Positions 34,025-41,296 are shown, counted from the first letter of the stretch. The stretch is DNA of 52,972 nucleotides from a bacterium (GCA_024229275.1 JAAESQ010000184.1:1-52972), one strand, 5' to 3'. Numbers and translations are program-made. The notes: generated by a model from the sequence alone, not told the origin.

Positions 34025-34094
34025 TCTGGTCGAAGTGGTCATCGTGACCATCAATGGCACCCCCCATTCCTTCCTGCGAGAGTTGACCCGATGA
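33921..34094 (+). CDS. Small unknown protein upstream of the exonuclease-like gene
   Basis: A 57-aa frame ends in TGA overlapping the next ATG as ATGA. A second in-frame ATG at 33960 (MIPLATADKGDERLLCVDAL) follows GGGG and is a likely alternative start. The C-terminal half, SSLVEVVIVTINGTPHSFL, reads like a beta hairpin. The overlap with the next start supports it over the competing frame at 33740. No family recognised. Confidence 0.45.
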   Translation: MPHHNDNSVLCGAMIPLATADKGDERLLCVDALSSLVEVVIVTINGTPHSFLRELTR

Positions 34095-34645
34095 AAATAG
34101 TTACCATCGCCATCCGAACGACCGCACCCGAGGTCAAGCGAGGAAACATCGTCGAGTTTGCCGCTGCTTGCTGCGACCTAGAGGACACTAAAACGCGGTG
34201 GGCAGTGTTCGAGGCTCTGATTAAGAACACTAGCATCATTGGTACCCCAGCCCATCTGTCAAGTGTTTCGGACCAGTTGGCTGAGATCGGCGGCGAGCGT
34301 ACCACCTGGATGCCGAGGCTTACGGCGACTCAGGTACCGACCAAGTTCATGACGTGGCTGGGTGAGAACCAGTGCCTGACCGATGGAAAGGTCACGGTAG
34401 CGGGCGACAACTTCGCAGGCTCCACCAACTTGTGGCTGACCGAACACCTCCCTGGTTGGCGAATTCACATCCCACTGGCACGCCCCCTTGATCTGGGCAG
34501 TCTGTGCTACGTGGAGGGTTCGCCGGTTCCCAGTGCGGATCAGGCGAGCGAGTCACTAGGCATCGCCACAGAGGTTAGACGGGGACGAGCATCCGACGAG
34601 TGTTTGAATCTGTTGTCCATTGTCAATCAATTCTTTCGAGGTTAA
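34091..34645 (+). CDS. Degenerate DnaQ-like exonuclease domain protein
   Basis: The 184-aa sequence keeps the shape of a DEDD exonuclease: a first strand VTIAIRTTAPEV, then KVTVAGDNFAGSTNLWL at the place of the NxxFD motif, DLGSLCYVEGSPVPSADQAS, and a last helix RRGRASDECLNLLSIV. Aligned with the active exonuclease of the same phage (AMDVETTG), the D-x-E pair has become A-x-R. It probably lacks catalysis and may bind nucleic acid or partner proteins. The fold call is by eye. Confidence 0.5.
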   Translation: MKIVTIAIRTTAPEVKRGNIVEFAAACCDLEDTKTRWAVFEALIKNTSIIGTPAHLSSVSDQLAEIGGERTTWMPRLTATQVPTKFMTWLGENQCLTDGKVTVAGDNFAGSTNLWLTEHLPGWRIHIPLARPLDLGSLCYVEGSPVPSADQASESLGIATEVRRGRASDECLNLLSIVNQFFRG

Positions 34646-34646
34646 T

Positions 34647-35009
34647 ATGACACGAGTCTACATCGCGACGCCTTACTCCCATCCAGATGCTAGCGTCCGC
34701 CATCGGCGGTTCGAGGCAGTCAATGAGTTTGCTGCCAAGATGATGGAGCAGGGCTACACTATATTCTCGCCGATCAGCCAATCGCACCCGATTGCCGATC
34801 ACTTGGGTCCGGAGACCGAGAATTGGGACTTCTGGCAGAAGCAAGACCTACCCTGGCTTGAGCTTTGCGATGCAGTGTACGTTCTGACCTTGAATGGCTG
34901 GGCGGATTCGGTGGGCGTGACCGGTGAGATCGCTCACGCGGCTAAGCTGAACATCCCGGTCCTCTACATCACCCCCGAGGATCAAGGGATCGATAATGTC
35001 AGCCGCTAA
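34647..35009 (+). CDS. DUF1937 protein (nucleoside deoxyribosyltransferase-like)
   Basis: Start at ATG 34647, one base after the previous stop. The 120-aa product matches DUF1937: VYIATPYSHPDASVRHRRF, YTIFSPISQSHPIADHLG, NWDFWQKQDLPWLELCDAVY and LNGWADSVGVTGEIAHA. This Rossmann-like family is related to nucleoside 2-deoxyribosyltransferases and occurs in many phages, probably in nucleotide or base metabolism. The conserved DSxGVxxEI stretch is complete. It overlaps the nuclease gene by 14 nt. Confidence 0.8.
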   Translation: MTRVYIATPYSHPDASVRHRRFEAVNEFAAKMMEQGYTIFSPISQSHPIADHLGPETENWDFWQKQDLPWLELCDAVYVLTLNGWADSVGVTGEIAHAAKLNIPVLYITPEDQGIDNVSR

Positions 35010-35361
35010 AGAGTCAACGATCCAGAAGCAGATCAAGCGGTACCTCGAAATCGGAGGATATCACGTAGAAGTCCTTTCTTGTAATGCGTACCAGAAGGGC
35101 ATTCCCGACCTCTGGGTCTACTGCCCCGACGATGATCGTGCGTGGTGGGTGGACGTCAAGAAACCGAAGGGCTCCACGCTAACCAAGTCTCAGGCTCAGA
35201 AGTGGACCCTCTGGGATTCCGTTGGGATCGGGATCTGGATCATGACCGAGTGCGATGAGTCCGTACTGTACGGACCTCCCAACTGGCGGGAGTGGTGGAA
35301 GCCAAGATACGAGAAATTCATTACACGAGACCCCTGTGACATATTGAGGGAAACTGAGTAG
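34996..35361 (+). CDS. VRR-NUC type PD-(D/E)XK nuclease
   Basis: The 121-aa protein has a PD-(D/E)XK core: E6 in KESTIQKQIKRYL, D38 in KGIPDLWVY, D53-x-K55 in WWVDVKKPKG, and SQAQKW after it. This is the VRR-NUC layout, linked to Holliday-junction or flap cutting, and often found with SNF2-like helicases in phages. Here the helicase is at 25513. The catalytic set looks complete. Confidence 0.75.
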   Translation: MSAAKESTIQKQIKRYLEIGGYHVEVLSCNAYQKGIPDLWVYCPDDDRAWWVDVKKPKGSTLTKSQAQKWTLWDSVGIGIWIMTECDESVLYGPPNWREWWKPRYEKFITRDPCDILRETE

Positions 35362-35378
35362 GATTGTCCGGATTGTTC

Positions 35379-35437
35379 TGGACTTGACGGTTATATCGGG
35401 TATACTTAATATAGAGAAGGTAATGGTTACCTTCTCT
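35379..35437 (+). promoter_or_regulatory. Promoter with a 5'-terminal hairpin
   Basis: TGGACT (35379-35384), 16-bp spacer, TATACT (35401-35406). Right at the expected start is a perfect 11-bp hairpin AGAGAAGGTAA-TGG-TTACCTTCTCT (35413-35437), so the mRNA would begin with a capped stem. Confidence 0.7.
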
Positions 35438-35463
35438 TACCTTTCGTTACCCGGACAAGTCAA

Positions 35464-35745
35464 ATGGAATCAGAAAACATTCTCACATTAGTCGCCCAGT
35501 ACGCTCAACTCGAAGCGAGGATTCGGCCACTGCTCCCAGCCATCTCGGCTAAGTTGGTCTCCGAGTTATTGGCCGATGGTGTACGTCCGGAGAAGCTAGG
35601 TAAAGTCCTAAACAAAAAGCCTACGTATATTCAGGCTATCGCGAACGGACAGAAAGCCTTGACTGCTGAGCAGATCATTGCCGTCATGCGTCACGTCGCA
35701 GCTAGCACCGAGGCTCAGACTGAGGGTTCAGACAATGCTGAATGA
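35464..35745 (+). CDS. Small HTH-like regulator
   Basis: The 93-aa acidic protein has a helical N-terminus (LVAQYAQLEARIRPLLPAIS) and a segment RPEKLGKVLNKKPTYIQAIA with the spacing of a Cro/XRE-type helix-turn-helix (GKVLNKKPTYIQAIANGQ). It is first in a unit with own promoter. It may bind the promoter hairpin or phage operators. The HTH is suggestive, not certain. Overlaps the next gene by 11 nt. Confidence 0.5.
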   Translation: MESENILTLVAQYAQLEARIRPLLPAISAKLVSELLADGVRPEKLGKVLNKKPTYIQAIANGQKALTAEQIIAVMRHVAASTEAQTEGSDNAE

Positions 35746-36211
35746 GAAATCTTCCTGCTTCCTTGACGCTCTGCAACTCGCTCTGGGATGCCCGAGTAAC
35801 ATGGTGGCCGAGCGGTACAAAGAACTTGCCCCTACAGGCGACGTAATCGAGAACGGCTACCACCCCTCCATCGTGAACATGGTGGTATTGGAGAAGTTCG
35901 GCGTAGGCATTGTCGAGATTGATATCTCGCCATCCGCATGGGGCACTGACGGTAAATCGGCTCCGCACCCCGACGCGGATCGAATCTCCCAGATTGTCAC
36001 CGGCTGGTTCAAGCGACCCGACTTCTCGTGCGTCGTCACTGGCCCCCGAAACGATACCGGCGAAGAACACGCGAACGCATTCGTTGGTGGTCGGTTCCTC
36101 GACCCGTCCCAAGGCGGATACGCCCTGGACGCACCGAACATCGGACTTCGCTCCGTATGGTGCCTGACCGTGCCCAAGCTGCGAGAGGACGGGGCCGACG
36201 ATGTTAGTTAA
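35735..36211 (+). CDS. Papain-like fold protein, possible cysteine hydrolase
   Basis: Start at ATG 35735 (MLNEKSSCFLDALQLALGCP) with GAGGG ahead. The 158-aa product has a cysteine at the head of a helix (C8 in SSCFLDAL), then H112 in EEHANAFVGGRFLDP and D123, the C-H-D order of papain-like and C39-like hydrolases. GYHPSIVNMVVLEKFGV lies between. No clear family. This would be the second such fold in the window after 32942-33313. Its neighbour overlaps by 11 nt. Confidence 0.45.
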   Translation: MLNEKSSCFLDALQLALGCPSNMVAERYKELAPTGDVIENGYHPSIVNMVVLEKFGVGIVEIDISPSAWGTDGKSAPHPDADRISQIVTGWFKRPDFSCVVTGPRNDTGEEHANAFVGGRFLDPSQGGYALDAPNIGLRSVWCLTVPKLREDGADDVS

Positions 36212-36731
36212 ACTGAATCGCTCCAATCTCTCATGTGCCCGCTACACGCCCCCTGTTCCTGTCACGCAGAACTTCGAGGACATCGACACAAGCCTACCGA
36301 ACGCCGAGCAATCCGACCTACTGTTATGGATTCCCGCCCTGCTGGTTAGTCGATTCCTCGCTCAGTTTCCCTTCCTCAAGAACGAGTCGGACGAGCTATT
36401 CTCGATCGGCACCTTGACTGTTTTGGAGACCGTGGATTCCGGTAAGTACGGCGGCGACAAGATCGGGGCTATTTGCAATGTCAAGTGCTGCCGTGCAATG
36501 GAGGACTACATCAACGGCCTGAATTCGGTTGTAAAGGTTTGCACAACAACCCGCTACGAGAACCTCAAGAAAGGCATCGAGACGCCCGTCCATCACCCCC
36601 TCTGCTCGAACGTAGGGACCGAGGACGACCACTCCGAGATTGAAGTACGCGACGCCTGCGACGTGCTAGGCTACGACGTCGAGTCACTGACCCTGCGTCA
36701 GAAGCGACGCGTATGGGAGATGCTCAGATGA
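36201..36731 (+). CDS. Sigma-70 region 2-like protein
   Basis: The 176-aa product resembles sigma region 2: LLLWIPALLVSRFLAQFPF (41-59), then ESDELFSIGTLTVLETVDSG (62-81) in place of the DLIQEGNIGLMRAVEKFD box, and AICNVKCCRAMEDYINGL at 90-107. No region 4 of normal length follows; the C-terminus has only a short LTLRQKRRVWEML helix. It could be a phage factor redirecting or blocking host RNA polymerase. The similarity is seen by eye and should be treated as a hypothesis. Confidence 0.5.
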   Translation: MLVKLNRSNLSCARYTPPVPVTQNFEDIDTSLPNAEQSDLLLWIPALLVSRFLAQFPFLKNESDELFSIGTLTVLETVDSGKYGGDKIGAICNVKCCRAMEDYINGLNSVVKVCTTTRYENLKKGIETPVHHPLCSNVGTEDDHSEIEVRDACDVLGYDVESLTLRQKRRVWEMLR

Positions 36732-37459
36732 CTCCGATCTACGCAACTCAACGTGCCGATCTGTCCCAGTGGTGGGCCTATAAAGTCCCCGAAGGACGGT
36801 CGGCAATCTGGGATGGCGGCATCCATGATCGCACAGACATCACCGGGCTATGGTGCCCTGTGACGGGTAACAAGATCGACGCCCCAGACTCCCTGCTACG
36901 CGATCTGCCCGCCACTTGCCTGTACGGTATGGTGGACGGGGATCATTTCCATGTTACCGGGTTCCCACACATCCGAACCTTGCTCCATATGTTCCCCCTG
37001 TGTCCGTACGAGCCCAAGTTGGCCTATCCGGAAACAAAGGTACTGCGAGCAACATTCTTGGATGAGTTCATGGCAGCACCCGAACTGCTACCCGACTGTT
37101 GCTCATTCGTAACCCCTACGACGCTGCCCGATCACAAGATCGACGCCCTGGACGCCCTGAATGATCTTGGGGAGCAGTACGTAGCACGTCACCCCTCAGC
37201 CTCATGGACCGTTGAGCGGTCCTGTCTACTGGCTTCGATCGTTCAGCCCGAGACCGTACGGCAGGCACGTGTTCGAGAAATATCCCTAGATAATGACCTA
37301 GATATAGTTGACTTCATCACTGCATGGAGTACAGTTGAGTGTCTGGAAACATTTTACCCTCTATACATGCACGATGACGATCCATATCTCGACATATGGA
37401 AGCCCAAGACACGCGTCACGTTGTACCTTCACGCAGGAGAAGTAATCGGATATGAGTGA
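36728..37459 (+). CDS. Divergent DNA ligase-like (nucleotidyltransferase) protein
   Basis: Start at ATG 36728, overlapping the previous stop. Residues 14-30 read QWWAYKVPEGRSAIWDG, close to the WWxSEKxDGxRAxWDG active-site block of small phage ATP-dependent DNA ligases, with K19 in the place of the adenylated lysine. NKIDAPDSLLRDLPATCLYG then VDGDHFHVTG could match the following P...LP...LDGE strands. Later motifs are not obvious, so it may be inactive or very divergent. The remaining 150 residues have no features I recognise. Confidence 0.4.
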   Translation: MTPIYATQRADLSQWWAYKVPEGRSAIWDGGIHDRTDITGLWCPVTGNKIDAPDSLLRDLPATCLYGMVDGDHFHVTGFPHIRTLLHMFPLCPYEPKLAYPETKVLRATFLDEFMAAPELLPDCCSFVTPTTLPDHKIDALDALNDLGEQYVARHPSASWTVERSCLLASIVQPETVRQARVREISLDNDLDIVDFITAWSTVECLETFYPLYMHDDDPYLDIWKPKTRVTLYLHAGEVIGYE

Positions 37460-38456
37460 GTCGCCCTACAGAGTCCCATCGTACCTGTCGCCATCCGGCC
37501 TAGCTTGCTGGGAGCGGAACCCGGATGAGTACTTCATGCGGTACATCGTGCCCAAGAGTCTCGCCCCCGCACGAGACCCTCAGACCAGCCCTATGGCAGT
37601 GGGCTCCGCGTTCGACGCCCTGGTTAAGGCCCACATCTTCAAGCTGTTCTTCGGCCTGTCGAAGGCCAATGAGGAAGCATACCTGATTCGCGACTTGGTG
37701 AATCTCCAATGCGAGCCGCATACCCTACCAGATGCTCTGGTCATTGCGAGCGACGTGTTCGAGCAGTACCGTGCGAGCGGGGCCCTAGGCAATCTGATTG
37801 ACGTCATCCGACGCTCTACCGTCGCCCCTAAGATGGAATTCACCGTACAGGGAACCATTGGCGGCGTCCCTATGCTGGGCAAGCCCGACCTCCACTTCAA
37901 TACCAACCTGCATCGGGAAGTCATCGCCGACTGGAAGGTTAGCGGATCGGTCAGCAAGGCGGGGGTATCGCCCCAGCAAGGCTACCAGCTAGCTCTCGAC
38001 GTATGGCCTAAGTCGCGGACCAACGGCATGGCCCACAAGAAGTACGCCCCCGTACTGCATGAGTCCGGTCTATGGGTCAGTGGGTGGAAGATGAACGAAT
38101 CCACTTACTACTGGGCCGACCAGTTGTCAACGTACGCATGGGCCCTTGGTCACGCGGTTGGCGACGAGGGTTGGGTAGCTCGCATCGAGCAGCTTGCCTG
38201 CCGCCCCGGACCAGCCGACAATCCTACGGGGCAGCTTCGCGTGAAGTGCGTGACCCATCAGTCCACCGTAGACTCCTCCTATCAGTGGGATCTACTGGAA
38301 CGCTACAAGCGTTGCTGGTCCCATGTCAGTAAATGTCACTATTGGCCGGAATTATCCTTGACCGAATCCCAAGCACGTGGTAACCTTATAATGTTCCAGC
38401 TACGCGGCGGGACACAGGCACTCACGCCAGATACACTTCCGGAGATCAATTGGTAA
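37452..38456 (+). CDS. PD-(D/E)XK exonuclease, Cas4/RecB-like
   Basis: The 334-aa protein opens with YLSPSGLACWERNPDEYFMR, the usual start of Cas4/RecB-family phage nucleases, then MAVGSAFDALVKAHI. The core has GKPDLHF near 138 and VIADWKVSG near 157, giving D...D-x-K, followed by QQGYQLALD. These enzymes degrade or trim DNA during replication and recombination. No iron-sulfur cysteine set is evident. It overlaps both neighbours by 1-8 nt. Confidence 0.75.
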   Translation: MSESPYRVPSYLSPSGLACWERNPDEYFMRYIVPKSLAPARDPQTSPMAVGSAFDALVKAHIFKLFFGLSKANEEAYLIRDLVNLQCEPHTLPDALVIASDVFEQYRASGALGNLIDVIRRSTVAPKMEFTVQGTIGGVPMLGKPDLHFNTNLHREVIADWKVSGSVSKAGVSPQQGYQLALDVWPKSRTNGMAHKKYAPVLHESGLWVSGWKMNESTYYWADQLSTYAWALGHAVGDEGWVARIEQLACRPGPADNPTGQLRVKCVTHQSTVDSSYQWDLLERYKRCWSHVSKCHYWPELSLTESQARGNLIMFQLRGGTQALTPDTLPEINW

Positions 38457-38953
38457 TGTACGAAGAACCAGAATTCGCCCCGCTCTACTCAACCGTTCAG
38501 TCGGGCGTTTACGACCTACCATCCCTGGAATACTTGGATGTTCTGGGTCAAGAGTTTTCACTGTCTCGGAAAGAGATCCGGGCCCTATTGGACTCGAAGG
38601 GCTACCATGCCGTCGCGACCAGTAAGGACTACGAGAAAGTGGGCTACTGCCTGTTCACCATTAAGTCCGCTGACGATGGCGATGGCGACCAGGGCGGCGA
38701 TATCCATATCGAGCGTCTGTCATTTAACCCGTCAGAGGCCCTGAACGGTATCAACTCCCTGGTCGAAGTGCTACGGCATACTCCGGGTCTCCGGGTGCCT
38801 GTCCTCACGATCAATTGGCCTGAGTATGACTACAACAGCCATACGTTCAAGGCTCTCATTGAATTGGGATTCAAGGCCAAGGGCTTAATCAAAGACGAGT
38901 ACTTCTCCTACGGCGAGTACTACGACGCAATCAAGTTGGAGTTACCAGTATGA
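38456..38953 (+). CDS. GNAT-like acetyltransferase
   Basis: Start at ATG 38456 in the TAATG junction. The 165-aa product has GNAT-like order: SRKEIRALLDSKGYHAVATS, KVGYCLFTIKS, then GGDIHIERLSFNPSEALNGI with HIERLSFNP in place of the core strand. TFKALIELGFKAKGLIKDEY ends the domain. An acetyl-CoA loop of the RxxGxG/A type is not clear, so catalysis is unproven. Confidence 0.5.
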   Translation: MYEEPEFAPLYSTVQSGVYDLPSLEYLDVLGQEFSLSRKEIRALLDSKGYHAVATSKDYEKVGYCLFTIKSADDGDGDQGGDIHIERLSFNPSEALNGINSLVEVLRHTPGLRVPVLTINWPEYDYNSHTFKALIELGFKAKGLIKDEYFSYGEYYDAIKLELPV

Positions 38954-39201
38954 GCAACCAGTTCAAAATATCAGACTTCGCCGGGTTCAAGGTTGAGAAA
39001 GCCGAACCCAAACAACCCGTACGACGAGAGCTAGACGCTATCGAGTCGCCTCAGTGCCGCTTGGCCGTCACCGTGAATGGCTCCGTTCAGTTCGTCACGG
39101 TCGTAATGGGGGCTGGCCCTACCCCGATAACGACTCCCGTTGGCGTCATTGCCGTTGACCTGCTGACACTTAATCCGGGGAAGTTCGAGGAAACTTCTTG
39201 A
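38950..39201 (+). CDS. Small unknown protein
   Basis: An 83-aa protein, ATGA-overlapped with the GNAT-like gene. It has a charged N-terminus (FAGFKVEKAEPKQPVRREL) and a hydrophobic beta-rich end (VTVNGSVQFVTVVMGAG, GVIAVDLLTLNPG). No family recognised. Its stop overlaps the next promoter. Confidence 0.55.
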   Translation: MSNQFKISDFAGFKVEKAEPKQPVRRELDAIESPQCRLAVTVNGSVQFVTVVMGAGPTPITTPVGVIAVDLLTLNPGKFEETS

Positions 39202-39225
39202 CTCTGCCCCGCCGCAGCGTATAGT
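39198..39225 (+). promoter_or_regulatory. Promoter with conserved TTTAATAGTT start region
   Basis: TTGACT, 16-bp spacer, TATAGT, then TTAATAGTTCAGCAAC. Confidence 0.8.
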
Positions 39226-39263
39226 TTAATAGTTCAGCAACACCACCCACCACTGAGGCAGAC

Positions 39264-39491
39264 ATGGCAGACATTAAATTCAAGGCTGGTCCACTTGGAG
39301 ACGGCGAAGTCGAGTCCATTTCATTGGACTTGTATCATGAGATGGAACGCGAAAACCTTGGCATTTGTCTTGCCTGTGGTAGCGAGCGTGAAATGTGTGA
39401 GCCCGACGCCGAGAACTACCCGTGCGAGTGCTGCGATGAGCGGCAAGTCGCGGGCTCCCTGCACTTCATCATTACGGACATGATCCATTGA
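39264..39491 (+). CDS. Small zinc-binding-like protein
   Basis: The 75-aa acidic protein has CLACGSEREMC then YPCECCDE: a C-x2-C...C-x-C-C set able to bind one zinc. ISLDLYHEMERENLG precedes it. It follows GAGGCAGAC closely and begins a unit of four overlapping genes. No named family. Confidence 0.6.
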   Translation: MADIKFKAGPLGDGEVESISLDLYHEMERENLGICLACGSEREMCEPDAENYPCECCDERQVAGSLHFIITDMIH

Positions 39492-39763
39492 GCGAGTACT
39501 TCCTGCGGGCCGTCACAGAGCCTCCTATCGACTGCCAGCCATCCTACAGATGGCGACCCAGTAGGACCGAGGCAATCGCGTTTATCCGGGGACTCCGACA
39601 AGCACGTCCAAACGTTAAATTCATCCGAGTCGATATCGTAGAGACTCAGATTTACCACTTCCCCAGCAATGACCTACAACTTGAGGGTTCCTTCGATGAA
39701 ACGATTATTGATTCTGTTACTTTCACTCCTCGCACTCCTGACGGTCGCCCAGATCCAGTGTAG
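39488..39763 (+). CDS. Small unknown protein, TTG start
   Basis: A 91-aa protein starting at TTG 39488, which overlaps the previous stop as TTGA; no ATG or GTG is available near. It has RTEAIAFIRGLRQARPNVKF, then IRVDIVETQIYHFPSND, a helix-strand plan. Translation is probably coupled. Overlaps the next gene by 68 nt in another frame. Confidence 0.5.
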   Translation: MSEYFLRAVTEPPIDCQPSYRWRPSRTEAIAFIRGLRQARPNVKFIRVDIVETQIYHFPSNDLQLEGSFDETIIDSVTFTPRTPDGRPDPV

Positions 39764-40040
39764 CGTCCACTGTGCGGCATGTGACAAACACGCCGAGTAC
39801 TCCCCTGCGTTCATCTACCACCTAGCACCACTCCCAGATACGGTACACTTTGAATGTCTAAAAACTCTAAAGGAAACCGGACTACCTCACAGTCCGAGCT
39901 ACCCGCGAAGCCGGGCAGGTTGTGGGCTCCCAAGCTGCGAGCATCAACCCTCAAGGACCGCCGCACCAAGCGACTCCGCACCCGTGGAGACTCCTTCCGT
40001 AAAATCCTCCGCGAATACAATTAACTGGTTGGACGCATGA
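39696..40040 (+). CDS. Secreted or membrane-anchored cysteine-rich protein
   Basis: The 114-aa product starts MKRLLILLLSLLALLTVAQI, a strong signal or anchor segment, then CSVHCAACDKH and a proline- and serine-rich end. No lipobox is present. It overlaps its upstream neighbour and ends ATGA on the next gene, another membrane protein, as paired lysis or envelope proteins often do. A second open frame (39854-40024) lies inside it. Confidence 0.5.
   Translation: MKRLLILLLSLLALLTVAQIQCSVHCAACDKHAEYSPAFIYHLAPLPDTVHFECLKTLKETGLPHSPSYPRSRAGCGLPSCEHQPSRTAAPSDSAPVETPSVKSSANTINWLDA
39854..40024 (+). CDS. Nested basic 56-aa frame
   Basis: Inside the 3' half of the previous gene, in another frame, an ATG opens a very basic peptide (SKNSKGNRTTSQ...KLRASTLKDRRTKRL...SFRKILREYN). 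It lacks a clear ribosome binding site. Nested membrane/basic pairs exist in phages, but this could be chance. Confidence 0.3.
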   Translation: MSKNSKGNRTTSQSELPAKPGRLWAPKLRASTLKDRRTKRLRTRGDSFRKILREYN

Positions 40041-40246
40041 AATACAAGTACGTAGCCGGTGCCCTCCTGGCGGTAGCCGTCGCAGGAGGGGTAGGCTTTA
40101 TTGCTACCAACCAGATCCCGTCAGAAAAGAACCCGTACCACTTCCAGTACGAACGTGAGGGAGTCCGGTACTACCTCGTCTGCGACGGGCTCCGATGCAC
40201 CTTAGTGCCTGAGTCGGAAGTTCCTGAGAGATTCCACTCTAATTAA
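40037..40246 (+). CDS. Small membrane protein
   Basis: A 69-aa protein with one N-terminal span (YVAGALLAVAVAGGVGFIA) and a soluble end HFQYEREGVRYYLVCDGLRC with two cysteines. It is ATGA-overlapped with the preceding secreted protein gene. The C-terminal domain would face outward if the helix acts as an uncleaved signal. Confidence 0.6.
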   Translation: MKYKYVAGALLAVAVAGGVGFIATNQIPSEKNPYHFQYEREGVRYYLVCDGLRCTLVPESEVPERFHSN

Positions 40247-40247
40247 C

Positions 40248-40275
40248 TTGACTCTCGCCAAGGACGGCGTATAGT
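40248..40275 (+). promoter_or_regulatory. Promoter with a spacer palindrome
   Basis: TTGACT, 16-bp spacer holding CGCC-AAGGAC-GGCG, TATAGT, then TTAATAGTTCAGCAAC. Confidence 0.8.
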
Positions 40276-40320
40276 TTAATAGTTCAGCAACCACCTACCA
40301 CCTACCACCAGGGGATACCC

Positions 40321-40758
40321 ATGACTCAAGCCATTTACAAGATCAACAACCACGGCGACCTCAAATCCGTTGGCAAAGTGTTCAAGTCCTACCACTACGA
40401 CACGGTTGAGCAGTGTGCCGGGTTGTTCCTCGGCGACGACAGCCGCAAGTACATCCTACACACTCAGAGGTTGGGTCACGCTGAGGTCCGAGAGGGTTGG
40501 TCGTGGACCTACAACAGCGTCATCGTGTACGCTGCGGACACTCCGAACGCCCATGAGAGCGTCCTTCGCCTCATGTGTATCGGTGGCGTTGACGCCCTGC
40601 CCGGTTACTGCTTCGCAGTCCATGACGGCTTGGGCGGTTCGGGTCTGGTTGGTATCTTCGACTCGCGTGAGAAGTTGGAGCAGTACCTTGCATCGGTCTC
40701 GCAAGAGGAAGCCGAAGACCTTTTCATCCGCATCGTCCCCCTCAACGAAGCGTTGTAG
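40321..40758 (+). CDS. Unknown early protein
   Basis: A 145-aa protein that stands alone after its promoter. The sequence reads AIYKINNHGDLKSVGKVFKS, SYHYDTVEQCAGLFL, YNSVIVYAADTPNAHESV, then GIFDSREKLEQYLASVSQEE. It has an alpha/beta pattern without a motif I can name. The GGGATACCC just ahead of the ATG is a weak ribosome binding site. Confidence 0.6.
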   Translation: MTQAIYKINNHGDLKSVGKVFKSYHYDTVEQCAGLFLGDDSRKYILHTQRLGHAEVREGWSWTYNSVIVYAADTPNAHESVLRLMCIGGVDALPGYCFAVHDGLGGSGLVGIFDSREKLEQYLASVSQEEAEDLFIRIVPLNEAL

Positions 40759-40775
40759 GTTTCTGAGAATTTTAC

Positions 40776-40833
40776 TTGACTCTAACCCAAGATGGTGTAT
40801 AGTTAAAGTGTGGAGGGGAAGTCCCTTCCACAT
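40776..40833 (+). promoter_or_regulatory. Promoter and 5' hairpin of the tRNA-Glu unit
   Basis: TTGACT (40776-40781), 16-bp spacer, TATAGT (40798-40803). The expected transcript begins with an 11-bp stem TGTGGAGGGGA/TCCCTTCCACA with one G-U pair (about 40810-40833). The tRNA-Glu follows 112 nt later. Confidence 0.7.
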
Positions 40834-40947
40834 GGCGGGAAACGCAACAGTTGTCGGAGTCATGACCGAACGTAAGTCTGGTGGGCACAAGCCACGTCCC
40901 AAGGTCACTCTCGGCAGGACGTTAAATAAAGTCGGGGGTGACCCGAC
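40834..40947 (+). other. Leader before tRNA-Glu
   Basis: No convincing gene: the only frame (starting at 40832) would run into the tRNA. At its end GTCGGG-GGTGA-CCCGAC (40931-40947) forms a hairpin whose 3' arm uses the first three bases of the tRNA acceptor stem. It may serve as a processing or folding switch. Confidence 0.4.
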
Positions 40948-41016
40948 GCGTTGGACAAGTGGCTAAGTCGCTGCCCTTTCACGGCAGAGAACCGGGGTCG
41001 GAACCCGGACGCGTTA
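40945..41016 (+). tRNA. tRNA-Glu (TTC)
   Basis: Acceptor GACGCGT/ACGCGTT with G-U at the end, D arm GAC...GTC, anticodon arm CTGCC-CTTTCAC-GGCAG with anticodon TTC at 40978-40980, T arm CCGGG-GTCGGAA-CCCGG. No CCA encoded. Confidence 0.85.
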
Positions 41017-41049
41017 CTTTATCTACCACCCACAACCACCGAGGATACA

Positions 41050-41292
41050 ATGGCCCAGAAGCACTACCGACGAAAGTCAGACCGAAACAAGCCGGACCCG
41101 CGTTCCCTTCAATTGATCGGGAACGACTTGGCGGACCAGATGGTCCGGAAGTATCCGGGGCAGGCGTTGCCTACCGACCTCTTCAAGTCACCATCGTTCC
41201 GGGGGTTCATCAAGGGACGTGGCTACGATAGCGATCAGGTCACCGCGATCAAGGATGGCTACACCAAACGATACACACAACTCAGGGGCTAA
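41050..41292 (+). CDS. Small basic unknown protein
   Basis: Start at ATG 41050, after GAGGATACA; longer frames run back through the tRNA. The 80-aa product is basic (AQKHYRRKSDRNKPDPRSLQ) with a helical end (GYDSDQVTAIKDGYTKRYTQ). It shares the transcript of tRNA-Glu. No family. Confidence 0.55.
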   Translation: MAQKHYRRKSDRNKPDPRSLQLIGNDLADQMVRKYPGQALPTDLFKSPSFRGFIKGRGYDSDQVTAIKDGYTKRYTQLRG

Positions 41293-41296
41293 AGCC

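Noticed and set aside
40370-40966. Plus-strand frame of 198 codons
   Set aside because: Its first part is out-of-frame reading of 40321-40758, and its end runs through a promoter and into tRNA-Glu.
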